Assembly (NCBI GenBank): GCA_900322135.1
Contig: ONYP01000009.1
Location: forward strand, 1 to 56,742
Direction of reading: 5' to 3'
Origin: an uncultured Prevotellaceae bacterium
GTDB taxonomy: Bacteria > Bacteroidota > Bacteroidia > Bacteroidales > Muribaculaceae
DNA length: 56,742 nucleotides
Shown: piece by piece, positions 44,111 to 52,118 of the stretch
How positions within the stretch are numbered: position 1 is the first letter of the stretch
Layout of the letters: each line of letters starts with the position of its first letter
The notes under the pieces: model-generated
What the model saw: only the letters and a program-made list of their open reading frames with translations
Told to the model about the DNA's origin: nothing
Database searches by the model: none
Made by a program: the position numbers and the translations under genes

Positions 44111-44413
44111 TTATTTCATGAAAGCGAGCATGATGACCCAGCACAGACCCAGCAGGGCAAACAGCGACGAGAGCATGTAGAGCTGACGGCGGATGTAGCG
44201 GCGCTCGGGACGCTGGAAACTGCCGTGGGCAAATGTGAATGCTGCCATAAACACCATGAAGTCATCCACATATCCAATCAGCCCTTTCTCATCAAAGTCA
44301 CCGCGCCAGATGGTGTAAGCGATGGCTGCCAACACCAACACGACTCCTACAACACGGCAAATCTTCATGCCAGTGCTTACTTGAACCTGATTCTCTTTTT
44401 TCTCCATATCCAT
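44111..44413 (-). CDS. Small membrane protein, DUF1232 (YkvA)-like
   Basis: A 100-residue protein with a hydrophobic helix (about 16-36, VVGVVLVLAAIAYTI), the segment GLIGYVDDFMVFMAAF, which resembles the DUF1232/YkvA core (a Gly-Tyr-x-Asp-Asp motif in a membrane context), and a C-terminal helix (LYMLSSLFALLGLCWVIMLAF). The family has no firm function. It starts 5 nt after the AAA/DUF4143 gene on the same strand, so it may be co-transcribed with it. Confidence 0.7.
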   Translation of the reverse strand: MDMEKKENQVQVSTGMKICRVVGVVLVLAAIAYTIWRGDFDEKGLIGYVDDFMVFMAAFTFAHGSFQRPERRYIRRQLYMLSSLFALLGLCWVIMLAFMK

Positions 44414-44418
44414 ATTAT

Positions 44419-45588
44419 TTAGTTAATTTCATTTGATTTGTAAATTTTGCCCTGCCACAGTTGCTGTAGAAAATGAGTAGCAGGCATAACCTCCACATCG
44501 TGAAAGATGCGTGGCTGCACATCCAGCGAGACAATAATCAGTCGCGCCGAGGGATGTTCCTCCTTGAAGGCCTTAAGCCCTCTCAGGTTCTTGGATTGTA
44601 CTTCCTGACTTGACTTAAACTCAATAGCTACCTGGGCATCACCCAGAACAGCATCGACTTCATACCCAGTATAAGTATGCCAATAGGACAACGCATTCTC
44701 GATGTCGTGATAGCCCAAATAGGCGATGATTTCCTGCATCAGCAAGTGCTCAAACGCGTGCCCGAAGTCCTCACTGCCGGGTTGCATCTTGCCTCGCTGG
44801 AGCAGGTAATTGGGCAATGCCACATCAAAAAAGTAAAAGCGCGGTGCCTGACTGATTCTCCGCTTTACGGTTCGACTGAAGGCCGGTACAATGTAGCCGA
44901 CAAGCGTTTGTTCCAGGATGTTAAAATATTCCTTAATTGTCTTGGCATCGACACCGCAATCCTGCGCCACATTCCTGTAATTGACCATTTCGCCATTGGT
45001 GAGTGCTGCCACCTCCATAAACCGCGTGAAAGATGGCAATCTCCGCACTAACGCCTCAGCAGCAATTTCCTCTTTCAGATAAACCGATATATAGGCCTGC
45101 AACCGCTTCTGGAGTTGACTGTCGTCAGGTGCCAGATAATGGGTCGGCAACATGCCACGATTCACTGCTTTCACCAAGTCAAAGTCAGGTATCTCGGCAC
45201 TGACTAACGGATAGAGCACATTCCTCACGGCACGCCCCCCAAGCGTGTTAACGCCTTTGCGTTTCAACTTACGAGCACTGGAACCGATGAGGATGAAATG
45301 AATGTCCTTGCGGGTGATGAGCCAATGCACCTCGTTAAGCAATTCAGGAATCAGCTGAATCTCATCGATAATCACGATTTCACCCGATTTGCAGTCCTGT
45401 AATTCCTGTCGCAGCAGCGACGGGTTGCGCCGCAGCCGCTCATAGGTGTCATTCTCCAACATGTCATAAAAACGGCTGTCAGGGAAGAGTGACAGCAGCA
45501 AAGTCGTCTTTCCCGTCTGGCGTGCTCCAAACAAGAACACGCTGCCATATTGGACATCTTCAATCTTAAAGAATCGCTGTATCATCAT
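44419..45588 (-). CDS. AAA ATPase with DUF4143 domain
   Basis: A 389-residue ATPase. Walker A is FGARQTGKTT (21-29), Walker B is IVIIDEIQ (Asp75, Glu76), and a sensor motif ILIGSSARK follows. The DUF4143 part holds a winged-helix segment (NYRNVAQDCGVDAKTIKEYF) and a C-terminal nuclease-like core (VDAVLGDAQVAIEFKSS: Asp, then E-x-K). The role of this abundant prokaryotic family is not settled; DNA binding is likely. The leader holds two identical palindromes 32 nt apart downstream of a good promoter. The DUF1232-like gene follows after 5 nt. Confidence 0.88.
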   Translation of the reverse strand: MMIQRFFKIEDVQYGSVFLFGARQTGKTTLLLSLFPDSRFYDMLENDTYERLRRNPSLLRQELQDCKSGEIVIIDEIQLIPELLNEVHWLITRKDIHFILIGSSARKLKRKGVNTLGGRAVRNVLYPLVSAEIPDFDLVKAVNRGMLPTHYLAPDDSQLQKRLQAYISVYLKEEIAAEALVRRLPSFTRFMEVAALTNGEMVNYRNVAQDCGVDAKTIKEYFNILEQTLVGYIVPAFSRTVKRRISQAPRFYFFDVALPNYLLQRGKMQPGSEDFGHAFEHLLMQEIIAYLGYHDIENALSYWHTYTGYEVDAVLGDAQVAIEFKSSQEVQSKNLRGLKAFKEEHPSARLIIVSLDVQPRIFHDVEVMPATHFLQQLWQGKIYKSNEIN

Positions 45589-45609
45589 TGCCGAAATTTT
45601 AGAAATTCA

Positions 45610-45654
45610 GGAGTATAACTCCGCATTTTCTTATAAAATCAGGAGTATAACTCC
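45610..45654 (-). promoter_or_regulatory. Twin palindromes in the leader of the AAA/DUF4143 gene
   Basis: GGAGTATAACTCC occurs at 45610-45622 and 45642-45654, 32 nt apart, each a perfect 5-bp inverted repeat around ATA. The identity extends over 24 nt (TCAGGAGTATAACTCCGCAT and four more). They lie between the promoter and the ATG, so they could be operators or short RNA hairpins. Confidence 0.85.
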
Positions 45655-45666
45655 GCATTTTCACGA

Positions 45667-45698
45667 CAAAATTAGACACAAATCCCCAAATCTCCAAA
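45667..45698 (-). promoter_or_regulatory. Promoter of the AAA/DUF4143 gene
   Basis: On the minus strand TTTG (45698-45695), 20 nt, TAATTTTG (45674-45667): a full -33/-7 match, about 80 nt before the ATG. Confidence 0.72.
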
Positions 45699-45807
45699 GA
45701 AATCCCAGTTTATTTAGCGTTTCTTCTTCCGCTTGTTCACCTATATGGGTTACATGTTCCTTCCCTAATTGACAAAGGAATCTGTGAATTTCGTAGTTTA
45801 GAAATCG

Positions 45808-47946
45808 TTATTGGGGTTGGTCGATGCCACGCATCGACAGGGCGATGCGGCCGCGCTCCATGTCGATGCCGGTAACGGCGACGCGCACATGCTGGTGCAC
45901 ATGGACCTGACGGGCGGGCGGCAGCCCGCGCTTGGGCATCTGCGAGACATGCACGAGACCGTCCTTGTGAATACCCAGGTCAACAAAGGCGCCGAACTGG
46001 GTCACATTGGTGACAATGCCGTTCAACTCCATGCCCTCGCGCAGGTCCTTGATGTCATTGACATTGTCGTCAAACTCCCACACCTGTACCGTCGAGCGCG
46101 GGTCGCGTCCAGGTTTCTCCAACTCGCTCATAATGTCGCGCAAGGTGGGCTCGCCCACATCATCGGAGAGATAGCGGCGCGGGTCAATCTTGTCGCGCTG
46201 CGCCTTGTCCTTGATGAGGTCGGCAATGCTGCAACCACAGTCCTTGGCCATGCGCCCGACCAGGGCATAACGCTCGGGATGAACGGCGCTGTTGTCCAGT
46301 GGGTTATCACTCTCGGGCACACGCAGGAAGCCAGCCGCCTGCTCAAAGGTCTTCGGTCCCAGTTTGGGCACCTTCAGCAGTTGCTGACGCGAGGTGAAAT
46401 GGCCGTTGGCGGCACGGTAGTCCACGATGTTCTGTGCCAAGGTGGGCCCCAGGCCGGCAATATAGGTGAGCAACTCCTTGGAAGCGGTATTGACATTCAC
46501 GCCCACGCTGTTCACGCAACTCTGCACAGTGAAATCAAGGGCCTCTTTTAGGCGCGTCTGGTCCACATCGTGCTGGTACTGCCCCACACCGATGGACTTG
46601 GGGTCAATCTTGACCAGTTCGGCCAGCGGGTCGAGCAGGCGGCGCCCGATGGAAACGGCACCGCGCACGGTCACATCCTTGTCGGGGAACTCGTCACGGG
46701 CAATCTTGCTGGCGCTGTAGATTGATGCACCGTTCTCGCTCACGACAAACACATCGATGGGGCGGCGGTAGCGAATCCTCTTCAGGAAGCGCTCGGTCTC
46801 ACGGCTTGCCGTGCCATTGCCCAGGGCGATGGCATCGATTTTATAGGCCTCGGTGAGCGAGTGAATCTTCTTGGTGGCCCCCTCGATGTCGTTGTGGGGG
46901 GCGGTGGGATAGATGACATCGTTGTACAGGAGGTTGCCCTGCTCGTCAATGCACACCACCTTGCAACCCGTGCGGAAACCCGGATCGACGGCCAGCACAC
47001 GCTTGCGGCCCAAGGGCGGCGCAAACAGCAGTTGCCGCACATTCTGGGCAAAAGTCTCAATGGCCTCGTCATCGGCCTTCTGCTTGGCAGCCGATGCAAA
47101 CTCGGTCTCAATCGAGGGCTTGATGAGTCGCTTGAAACTGTCCTCGGCAGCCTCATCGACGAGTTGCGAAGCCTCGCCGTTACCCTTGACCACGATGCGC
47201 GCGATGTTGTCGAGCGTGCGGTCGTCGTTGATCTCAATGCCCACCTTCAGGAATCCCTCTTTCTCGCCGCGGCGTATGGCCAGCAACTGGTGGGACGAGA
47301 CGCGCTTGAGCGGCATCGAATAGTCGTAGTAGTTCTCGTAGTTGCGGCCCTCGATCTCCTTGCCCTTGACGAAGTGGGACACCAGGCGCGCGTCATACTT
47401 GAAACCGCGCCTGACGGCGTTGCGCACCGCCTCGTTCTCGCTAACCCACTCGGCAATGATGTCCTGAGCCCCGGCAATGGCAGCGTCGGTATCGGACACC
47501 TTGTCGCCGTCGACAAACTGGCGCGCACGCTCCTCGATATTGCCGCCGCGCTGCGACATGATGATTTTGGCCAGCGGCTCCAGACCCAACTGGCGGGCAG
47601 CCTCGGCACGGGTCTTGCGCTTGGGTTTGTAGGGCAGGTAGATGTCCTCGAGCGTGTTGGCATCCCAGCAGTTGTTGATACGGTCGGCCAATTCGGGCGT
47701 GAGTTTATCCTGAGTCTCGATGCTCTTGAGGATGGTAGCACGACGCTTCTCCAGTTCGCGGTAGTAGCGCAGGCGCTGGTCGATGGACTGGATGGAAAAA
47801 TCGTCGAGGTTGCCGGTCACCTCCTTGCGGTAGCGGCTGATGAACGGGATGGTTGCCCCATCGTCAAGCAGGTTGACCGTGCCGGCCACCTGATTGATGG
47901 GGATGTTGAGTTCTTGGGATATGAGCGTCGAGAGTTGCGTTGCCAT
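45808..47946 (-). CDS. tex: Tex-family RNA-binding transcription accessory protein
   Basis: A 712-residue cytoplasmic protein with the Tex order of domains: N-terminal helical region (NLLDDGATIPFISRYRKEVTG, about 27-47), a YqgF/RNase H-like domain (VLAVDPGFRTGCKVV), a double helix-hairpin-helix (NTASKELLTYIAGLGPTLAQNIV) and a C-terminal S1 RNA-binding domain (GMELNGIVTNVTQFGAFVDLGI). The family binds nucleic acids and affects transcription and stress tolerance. It is the last gene of a minus-strand run: acyltransferase, metallophosphoesterase, tex. Confidence 0.95.
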   Translation of the reverse strand: MATQLSTLISQELNIPINQVAGTVNLLDDGATIPFISRYRKEVTGNLDDFSIQSIDQRLRYYRELEKRRATILKSIETQDKLTPELADRINNCWDANTLEDIYLPYKPKRKTRAEAARQLGLEPLAKIIMSQRGGNIEERARQFVDGDKVSDTDAAIAGAQDIIAEWVSENEAVRNAVRRGFKYDARLVSHFVKGKEIEGRNYENYYDYSMPLKRVSSHQLLAIRRGEKEGFLKVGIEINDDRTLDNIARIVVKGNGEASQLVDEAAEDSFKRLIKPSIETEFASAAKQKADDEAIETFAQNVRQLLFAPPLGRKRVLAVDPGFRTGCKVVCIDEQGNLLYNDVIYPTAPHNDIEGATKKIHSLTEAYKIDAIALGNGTASRETERFLKRIRYRRPIDVFVVSENGASIYSASKIARDEFPDKDVTVRGAVSIGRRLLDPLAELVKIDPKSIGVGQYQHDVDQTRLKEALDFTVQSCVNSVGVNVNTASKELLTYIAGLGPTLAQNIVDYRAANGHFTSRQQLLKVPKLGPKTFEQAAGFLRVPESDNPLDNSAVHPERYALVGRMAKDCGCSIADLIKDKAQRDKIDPRRYLSDDVGEPTLRDIMSELEKPGRDPRSTVQVWEFDDNVNDIKDLREGMELNGIVTNVTQFGAFVDLGIHKDGLVHVSQMPKRGLPPARQVHVHQHVRVAVTGIDMERGRIALSMRGIDQPQ

Positions 47947-47954
47947 TGTAATTT

Positions 47955-48011
47955 GAGTTAGGAGTTAGGAATTATTTCTAGATATTCTAGATGTTCTAGA
48001 CAATCCAGATT
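47955..48011 (-). repeat. Short repeats between tex and the metallophosphoesterase
   Basis: Heptamers GAGTTAG, GAGTTAG, GAATTAT (47955-47975) are followed by a nine-base repeat (TTCTAGATA, TTCTAGATG, TTCTAGACA). Together they fill the gap between the two genes. Confidence 0.7.
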
Positions 48012-49191
48012 AACTGGAAACCTTTTTCTTGAGCGTGATGACAGTGATTTCGGGTGTGGCGCCGATGCGCATGGGCGGGCCGACCATACCCGTCCCAATG
48101 TTGACATAGAGCCACCGGTCGCCCTCGTGATAGGCCCCGCCCCACTCGGGATAACGCCACGAAGCCGGCGACCAGCGCCAATTGCCCAGCGTGAGCATCA
48201 TCTGCCAGGCATGGGTGTGCCCTGCAAGCATGAGGTCGATATTACTGTTGGTCAGCGTGTTGGCACGCCAAGCATAGGGGTTGTGCTGCAACTGTATCTT
48301 GAAATTGCCGTCTTTCAGTCCGCTGTAGGCCTTGACCAGGCTGCCGCGTTTCTCACCCACCCGGTCACCGTAGTTCTCGGTGCCGATGAGCACTATCTGG
48401 GCACTGTCACGCTTGATGAGGACATAATCGTCGTTAAGCAGCCGCCAGCCGATGCCGGTCTGCAGGTCGCACAGGGCCTTGCGGTCGGCCAATTTGTCGT
48501 TTTCATCATCCCACTTCACATAATCGTCATAGTCGTGGTTGCCCAGTACCGAGAAAACGCCATCGGGGGCATGCAGCCTCGACAGGATCTCTCGGTAGGG
48601 CTCAGCCTCGTTGGTCTCACGGCTCACCAGGTCGCCCGTGAAACAAATCATGTCGGGGTGCAGGCTGTTGATGGTGTTGATCTGGTTCTCGACGATGGCG
48701 GTGCTGCCGTTGTAGGTTCCCAGATGGGCATCGCTCCACTGCACGATGCGGTAGCCGTCGAAGGCGTCGGGCAAGCGGTCGAACTCCAACTCCACCTCAC
48801 GCACCTCGAGCGTCGAGGGCGTGACGAGGGCGCCCCACCACATCACACCAAACACCAGAGCCGCCACGGCGAAGGCGCATCCCGCGGCCCAGCGGCGTTT
48901 GAACCACCGTCCGATGCCATAGACCACCATTCCCAACGCCTTGGGAACAAGGATGGCAAAGAAGGTGTAGAGCATGTACTGGCAAGTGACAAAGGTGCTG
49001 TTGGAGGTTGCTGCACGCGACATCGGCAACAGGCCGATAGAGATGACCAAACCCGCCGACAACAACGCCAGCAGCACATTGAACCACATGGCCCAACGGT
49101 AGCCCCGACGCTTTAAGCGCCGGCTGATGAAGACATCCATGGCGATGCACACCAGCGCCATGATAATGAGCCCGACCCAGCTGACTTTCAT
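48010..49191 (-). CDS. Membrane-anchored metallophosphoesterase
   Basis: A 393-residue protein with three or four N-terminal transmembrane helices (about 4-22, 33-54, 72-93, 103-124), then a calcineurin-like phosphoesterase domain on the far side of the membrane. The metal ligands are visible: SDAHLG (Asp154, His156), TGDLVSR (Asp187), GNHD (217-220), and AGHTH (323-327). This is the YaeI-like layout, an enzyme class that includes phospholipid-associated phosphodiesterases such as lipid A precursor hydrolases. The start codon overlaps the stop of the acyltransferase (TAATG), so translation is coupled; a lipid substrate is plausible. Confidence 0.9.
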   Translation of the reverse strand: MKVSWVGLIIMALVCIAMDVFISRRLKRRGYRWAMWFNVLLALLSAGLVISIGLLPMSRAATSNSTFVTCQYMLYTFFAILVPKALGMVVYGIGRWFKRRWAAGCAFAVAALVFGVMWWGALVTPSTLEVREVELEFDRLPDAFDGYRIVQWSDAHLGTYNGSTAIVENQINTINSLHPDMICFTGDLVSRETNEAEPYREILSRLHAPDGVFSVLGNHDYDDYVKWDDENDKLADRKALCDLQTGIGWRLLNDDYVLIKRDSAQIVLIGTENYGDRVGEKRGSLVKAYSGLKDGNFKIQLQHNPYAWRANTLTNSNIDLMLAGHTHAWQMMLTLGNWRWSPASWRYPEWGGAYHEGDRWLYVNIGTGMVGPPMRIGATPEITVITLKKKVSS

Positions 49192-50331
49192 TACTTGGTG
49201 GCCTCCAGATAGTTGGAAAGCGGGTTGCTGTACATCTGCAACATCTTGTTGTACATGTAGAAGCGGTCGGCCTCGCTCAGTTTCAAGCCCTCGGTCTTGT
49301 CAATCTGGGCCGAGAGGTAGTGCTCAAAGGCCTCGCGCTCCTCCTGTGTGTACTTGTCGGCAAAGTGCTTGTCGTCGAACAGGATGTCGTGGGCGATGTA
49401 GTTGGTCTTGAAGATTTTGTAATTCTGGTGGATGGCATGGTCGATGATGGCGCACACGCGGGCCACCTCGAGGAATTTGTCCAGACCCTCGATAGTGCAC
49501 CTCGCCCTTGTGGCCGGTGATGCCTGTCTTCATGCTGGTCAGGTCATCGTCAGGATCCTTGCGCCAGTTGGGGTTCTTGCTCTTGCACAGGAACTCCTTG
49601 GCCTTGAGGTAATCGTTGGGGTCATACTCGTAACTGATCGAGATGGGCGCGATGTTCAGTTCCTTGAGACTCTCGATGAAAGGCTTGTCGCGGTTGCCGT
49701 AGGCCAGCATCTTGATCAGGCTCTCCTGCGTGCGGTCGTTGCTGTCCTTGCAGCGGCCCTCGCGCTGGGCAATCCACAGCGAGGCGCGCTTCTGCTCCAG
49801 GGCAAAGTGCATGTAGCCAGACAGTTGCACGGCGGCAGCCAGCGTCTGGATGCGTCCCAGGTTGCGCTTCACCAGGAAACTCTTGTTCAGGCGCACCAGC
49901 TTGGTAATCCAGTCATAGATGAGCAGGTTGTTGCCAATGGCAATCTCGCAAGTGTCGCGTCCGCCCTTGAGCAGCAGGTAACTCAACTGTGCCGAGTCAA
50001 GCACGATGTCGCGATGGTTGGTCACGAAGGTGTAAGGCATCTCCTTGTCCAGGTTCTCGGCACCGCTAGTGGTGAGGGTGGTTCCCGTCTTGGCCATCAT
50101 GCCCTCCATCAGCGGCCTCATCACCTTGACCTGGAACTCATGCTTGGACTTCAGTCCCAACAACACATTCTTCAACTGCGAGTACTTGTAGTTGGGCAGC
50201 ACTAAGCTCACAATTTTCTGGAAACCAGGCTCTTGCACGAGGATGGTCATTGCTGTCTGGAAATCCTTGTCAGGAATCGGGCAGATGTCCTGATACTCAA
50301 TTGGAATGGGTATGTTCTCGTTCTCTAACAT
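49191..50331 (-). pseudogene. 1-acylglycerol-3-phosphate acyltransferase-like gene, frameshifted
   Basis: From the ATG at 50331 the frame shows an acyltransferase of the PlsC type: VTNHRDIVLD (the H-x4-D catalytic motif), QREGRCKDSNDRTQ, and ISISYEYDPNDY. It reads normally to TGITGHKGEVHY, then turns into Arg/Pro/His-rich nonsense. The expected continuation (EGLDKFLEVARVCAIIDHAI to the end LEATK) is in another frame from about 49491. The total length, 1141 nt, is consistent with a 2-nt loss, for example TATATC read as TATC near 49492. Repaired, the protein is about 380 residues. A sequencing error is possible. The end couples to the metallophosphoesterase. Confidence 0.82.
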
Positions 50332-50400
50332 AGCGATTTGAGTAATTATATGGAGACGCGTTTCCGCCCCCTCATTGTTGGTTCATAATTCTTTAACCTA

Positions 50401-50432
50401 CAAAGATAGTGCAAGGTGAACACAATGCCAAA
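50401..50432 (-). promoter_or_regulatory. Promoter for the acyltransferase unit
   Basis: On the minus strand TTTG (50432-50429), 20 nt, TATCTTTG (50408-50401). The -33 half lies within the first 96-bp repeat unit. Confidence 0.65.
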
Positions 50433-50613
50433 CAAAAAATCATTTTTTTGCTTGAGCATTGTTGAGCCGCAGCCTATCTTCGAGGACGCCAGTCCTCAAC
50501 ATGAGTGCAAGGCGAACACAATGCCAAACAAAAAATCATTTTTTTGCTTGAGCATTGTTGAGCCGCAGCCTATCTTCGAGGACGATAGTCCTCAACATGA
50601 GTGCAAGGCGAAC
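50409..50613. repeat. Two tandem 96-bp repeats plus a partial third
   Basis: Units start at 50409, 50505 and 50601, each with GTGCAAGGYGAAC. Each full unit holds GAGGAC-N4-GTCCTC, a 6-bp inverted repeat, and a run of A and T. The two full units differ at a few positions only. A frame remains open because 96 is a multiple of three, but the translation lacks a signal or any known domain. It occupies most of the 424-nt gap between the acyltransferase and the PsbP-like gene. Confidence 0.85.
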
Positions 50614-50721
50614 GGGGGTTCTGCTTTCTATGCACTAACCGATTTTTTATTATCCAAAACAAAAACAGCCCCTACATTAACGAAAAAAGAATAAAATATT
50701 AATGTTTAGCAAAAAAATGCC

Positions 50722-50729
50722 TATCTTTG
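50722..50729 (+). promoter_or_regulatory. Possible -7 element for the PsbP-like gene
   Basis: TATCTTTG followed by TG, 26 nt before the ATG at 50756; no clear -33 element. Confidence 0.45.
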
Positions 50730-50755
50730 TGCAAATTCAAAAAAACTGTTGTGTC

Positions 50756-51238
50756 ATGAAGAAAGCATTGATGATTTCACTGATGGCTGTGATGGTTGGC
50801 CTCGGTGCGGCTGCGGCCGACTTTAAAACCTTCGAGAACGAGAAATTCACTATCAGCTATCCTGCCGACTGGGAGGTGTCCTATTATGGTGATGAATGGG
50901 TGAACATAACAACCGAAGATGATGAAATCCGTTTCGATGTCTCTTACAATGATGAGGGCCCAATGAAGAATCAGTTGCAGATGGCCGCTGACAATTGGGA
51001 GTACATGAAAAAGAGCGACGGATATCAGGTGGACCAGAAACTGGTAAAGGACGACTATGCACTCGTTCGATCGATCGAGACCGATGAGGACGACGGCACG
51101 CAAACCGTAGTCGTGTGGTTCCTGATGATCACCAAAGAGCCGCAATGTTTCACGGGATCCATCCAGAGCCCGATAGAGCGCGCCAACGAAGCCATCGACA
51201 TCTTGGTCGAGATGCTCGCTACCCTTTCCCAGAAATAA
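50756..51238 (+). CDS. Secreted PsbP/DUF1795-like protein
   Basis: A 160-residue exported protein. The signal peptide is MKKALMISLMAVMVGLGAAAA, and the mature part begins DFKTFENEKFTISYPADWEV, the typical opening of PsbP/DUF1795-like beta domains, where a Tyr-Pro-x-x-Trp motif recurs. It is acidic and has no lipobox. Function unknown. The ATG at 50756 is preferred to the in-frame one at 50702, which lies upstream of the -7 box. A strong hairpin ends the gene. Confidence 0.8.
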   Translation: MKKALMISLMAVMVGLGAAAADFKTFENEKFTISYPADWEVSYYGDEWVNITTEDDEIRFDVSYNDEGPMKNQLQMAADNWEYMKKSDGYQVDQKLVKDDYALVRSIETDEDDGTQTVVVWFLMITKEPQCFTGSIQSPIERANEAIDILVEMLATLSQK

Positions 51239-51262
51239 CACAGTGTACCATTAAAATTATTG

Positions 51263-51297
51263 ACCGGCATCAGACTGACCGATAGTCTGATGCCGGT
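51263..51297. terminator. Terminator between convergent genes
   Basis: ACCGGCATCAGACT (51263-51276) and AGTCTGATGCCGGT (51284-51297) make a perfect 14-bp stem with a 7-nt loop. A short GTTTATTGT follows on the plus strand. It can serve both the PsbP-like gene and the minus-strand repeat protein. Confidence 0.85.
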
Positions 51298-51323
51298 GTT
51301 TATTGTAAAAAACAGGACTACAA

Positions 51324-52052
51324 TTAATAATTGTCGTGGTACTCCCAACGGTCACGGTACTTGTTCCATTCACAATACATGGTCATATTGCCGTGCTTAT
51401 CACACACTTCCCAGCGATCACGATATTTATTCCATTTCTTGTAACCGATTCTGTTATTGTTGGTGTCGTAGATGTCTATACGGTCATTATAGCGGTTCTT
51501 CTCCTCATATATGACCATGTTATGGCTCTTGTCATAGAACTCGGAGCGTTCACGGTACTTGTTATACTCGACATATCCTATCCTGTTTCTATCGCTGTCA
51601 TATAATTCGTCCCGGTCGCGATAGTTATCATGTTCACGATAGGCTATCATGCCGATTGTCATGATGGAAAAGCGCTGAGTGCAATACTCCCACCGTTCGC
51701 GGTACTTGTTCCACTCACAATACATGGCCATATTGCCGTGCTTATCATACACTTCCCAACGGTCGCGGTATTTGTTCCACTCCTTGTAGCCGATTCTGTT
51801 ATTGTCGGTATCATAGATATCCACGCGGTCCTTATAACGGTTTTCCTCCTCATACATCACCAAGTTGTGATGTTTGTCATAGAAATCGGTGCGTTCACGA
51901 TACTTGTTATACTCGGCATATCCTATCATGTTCCTGTGGCTGTCGTAGAATTCATCCCGCTCGCGATACTTGTTGCGTTCCCGATAAGCGACCTGACTTG
52001 TTGCCAAGAGGGCAACAGCCAACATCAACGCTATAGTCATCAATCGTTTCAT
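51324..52052 (-). CDS. Secreted protein of ten 22-residue Tyr/charged repeats
   Basis: A 242-residue exported protein with signal MKRLMTIALMLAVALLATSQ. The whole mature part consists of 22-residue repeats with the pattern Y.E.NKYR.R.E.YD...N.IG. Repeats begin at residues 23, 45, 67, 89, 111, 138, 160, 182, 204 and 226. Repeats 1-5 correspond one to one with 6-10, showing a duplication of 115 residues. The fifth repeat runs into FSIMTIGMIA, which looks like the remnant of a second signal peptide. The repeats are probably short beta hairpins, distantly reminiscent of MORN or WG repeats; I do not know a named family. The gene ends in the hairpin shared with its neighbour. Confidence 0.85.
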   Translation of the reverse strand: MKRLMTIALMLAVALLATSQVAYRERNKYRERDEFYDSHRNMIGYAEYNKYRERTDFYDKHHNLVMYEEENRYKDRVDIYDTDNNRIGYKEWNKYRDRWEVYDKHGNMAMYCEWNKYRERWEYCTQRFSIMTIGMIAYREHDNYRDRDELYDSDRNRIGYVEYNKYRERSEFYDKSHNMVIYEEKNRYNDRIDIYDTNNNRIGYKKWNKYRDRWEVCDKHGNMTMYCEWNKYRDRWEYHDNY

Positions 52053-52118
52053 TGTATCTTGAATTTATCGATTATTCAACTTGATTCCGTCAGATAGCAG
52101 AATCCGGGCGACGGGGCT

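Noticed and set aside
50416-50694. 92-codon open frame through the 96-bp repeats
   Set aside because: It stays open only because the unit length is a multiple of three. There is no promoter or domain, and the repeat has hairpins typical of non-coding elements.
51336-52097. Plus-strand open frames opposite the 22-residue-repeat protein
   Set aside because: They are hydrophobic mirror text of a repetitive gene; the minus frame has a proper signal peptide and conserved repeats.
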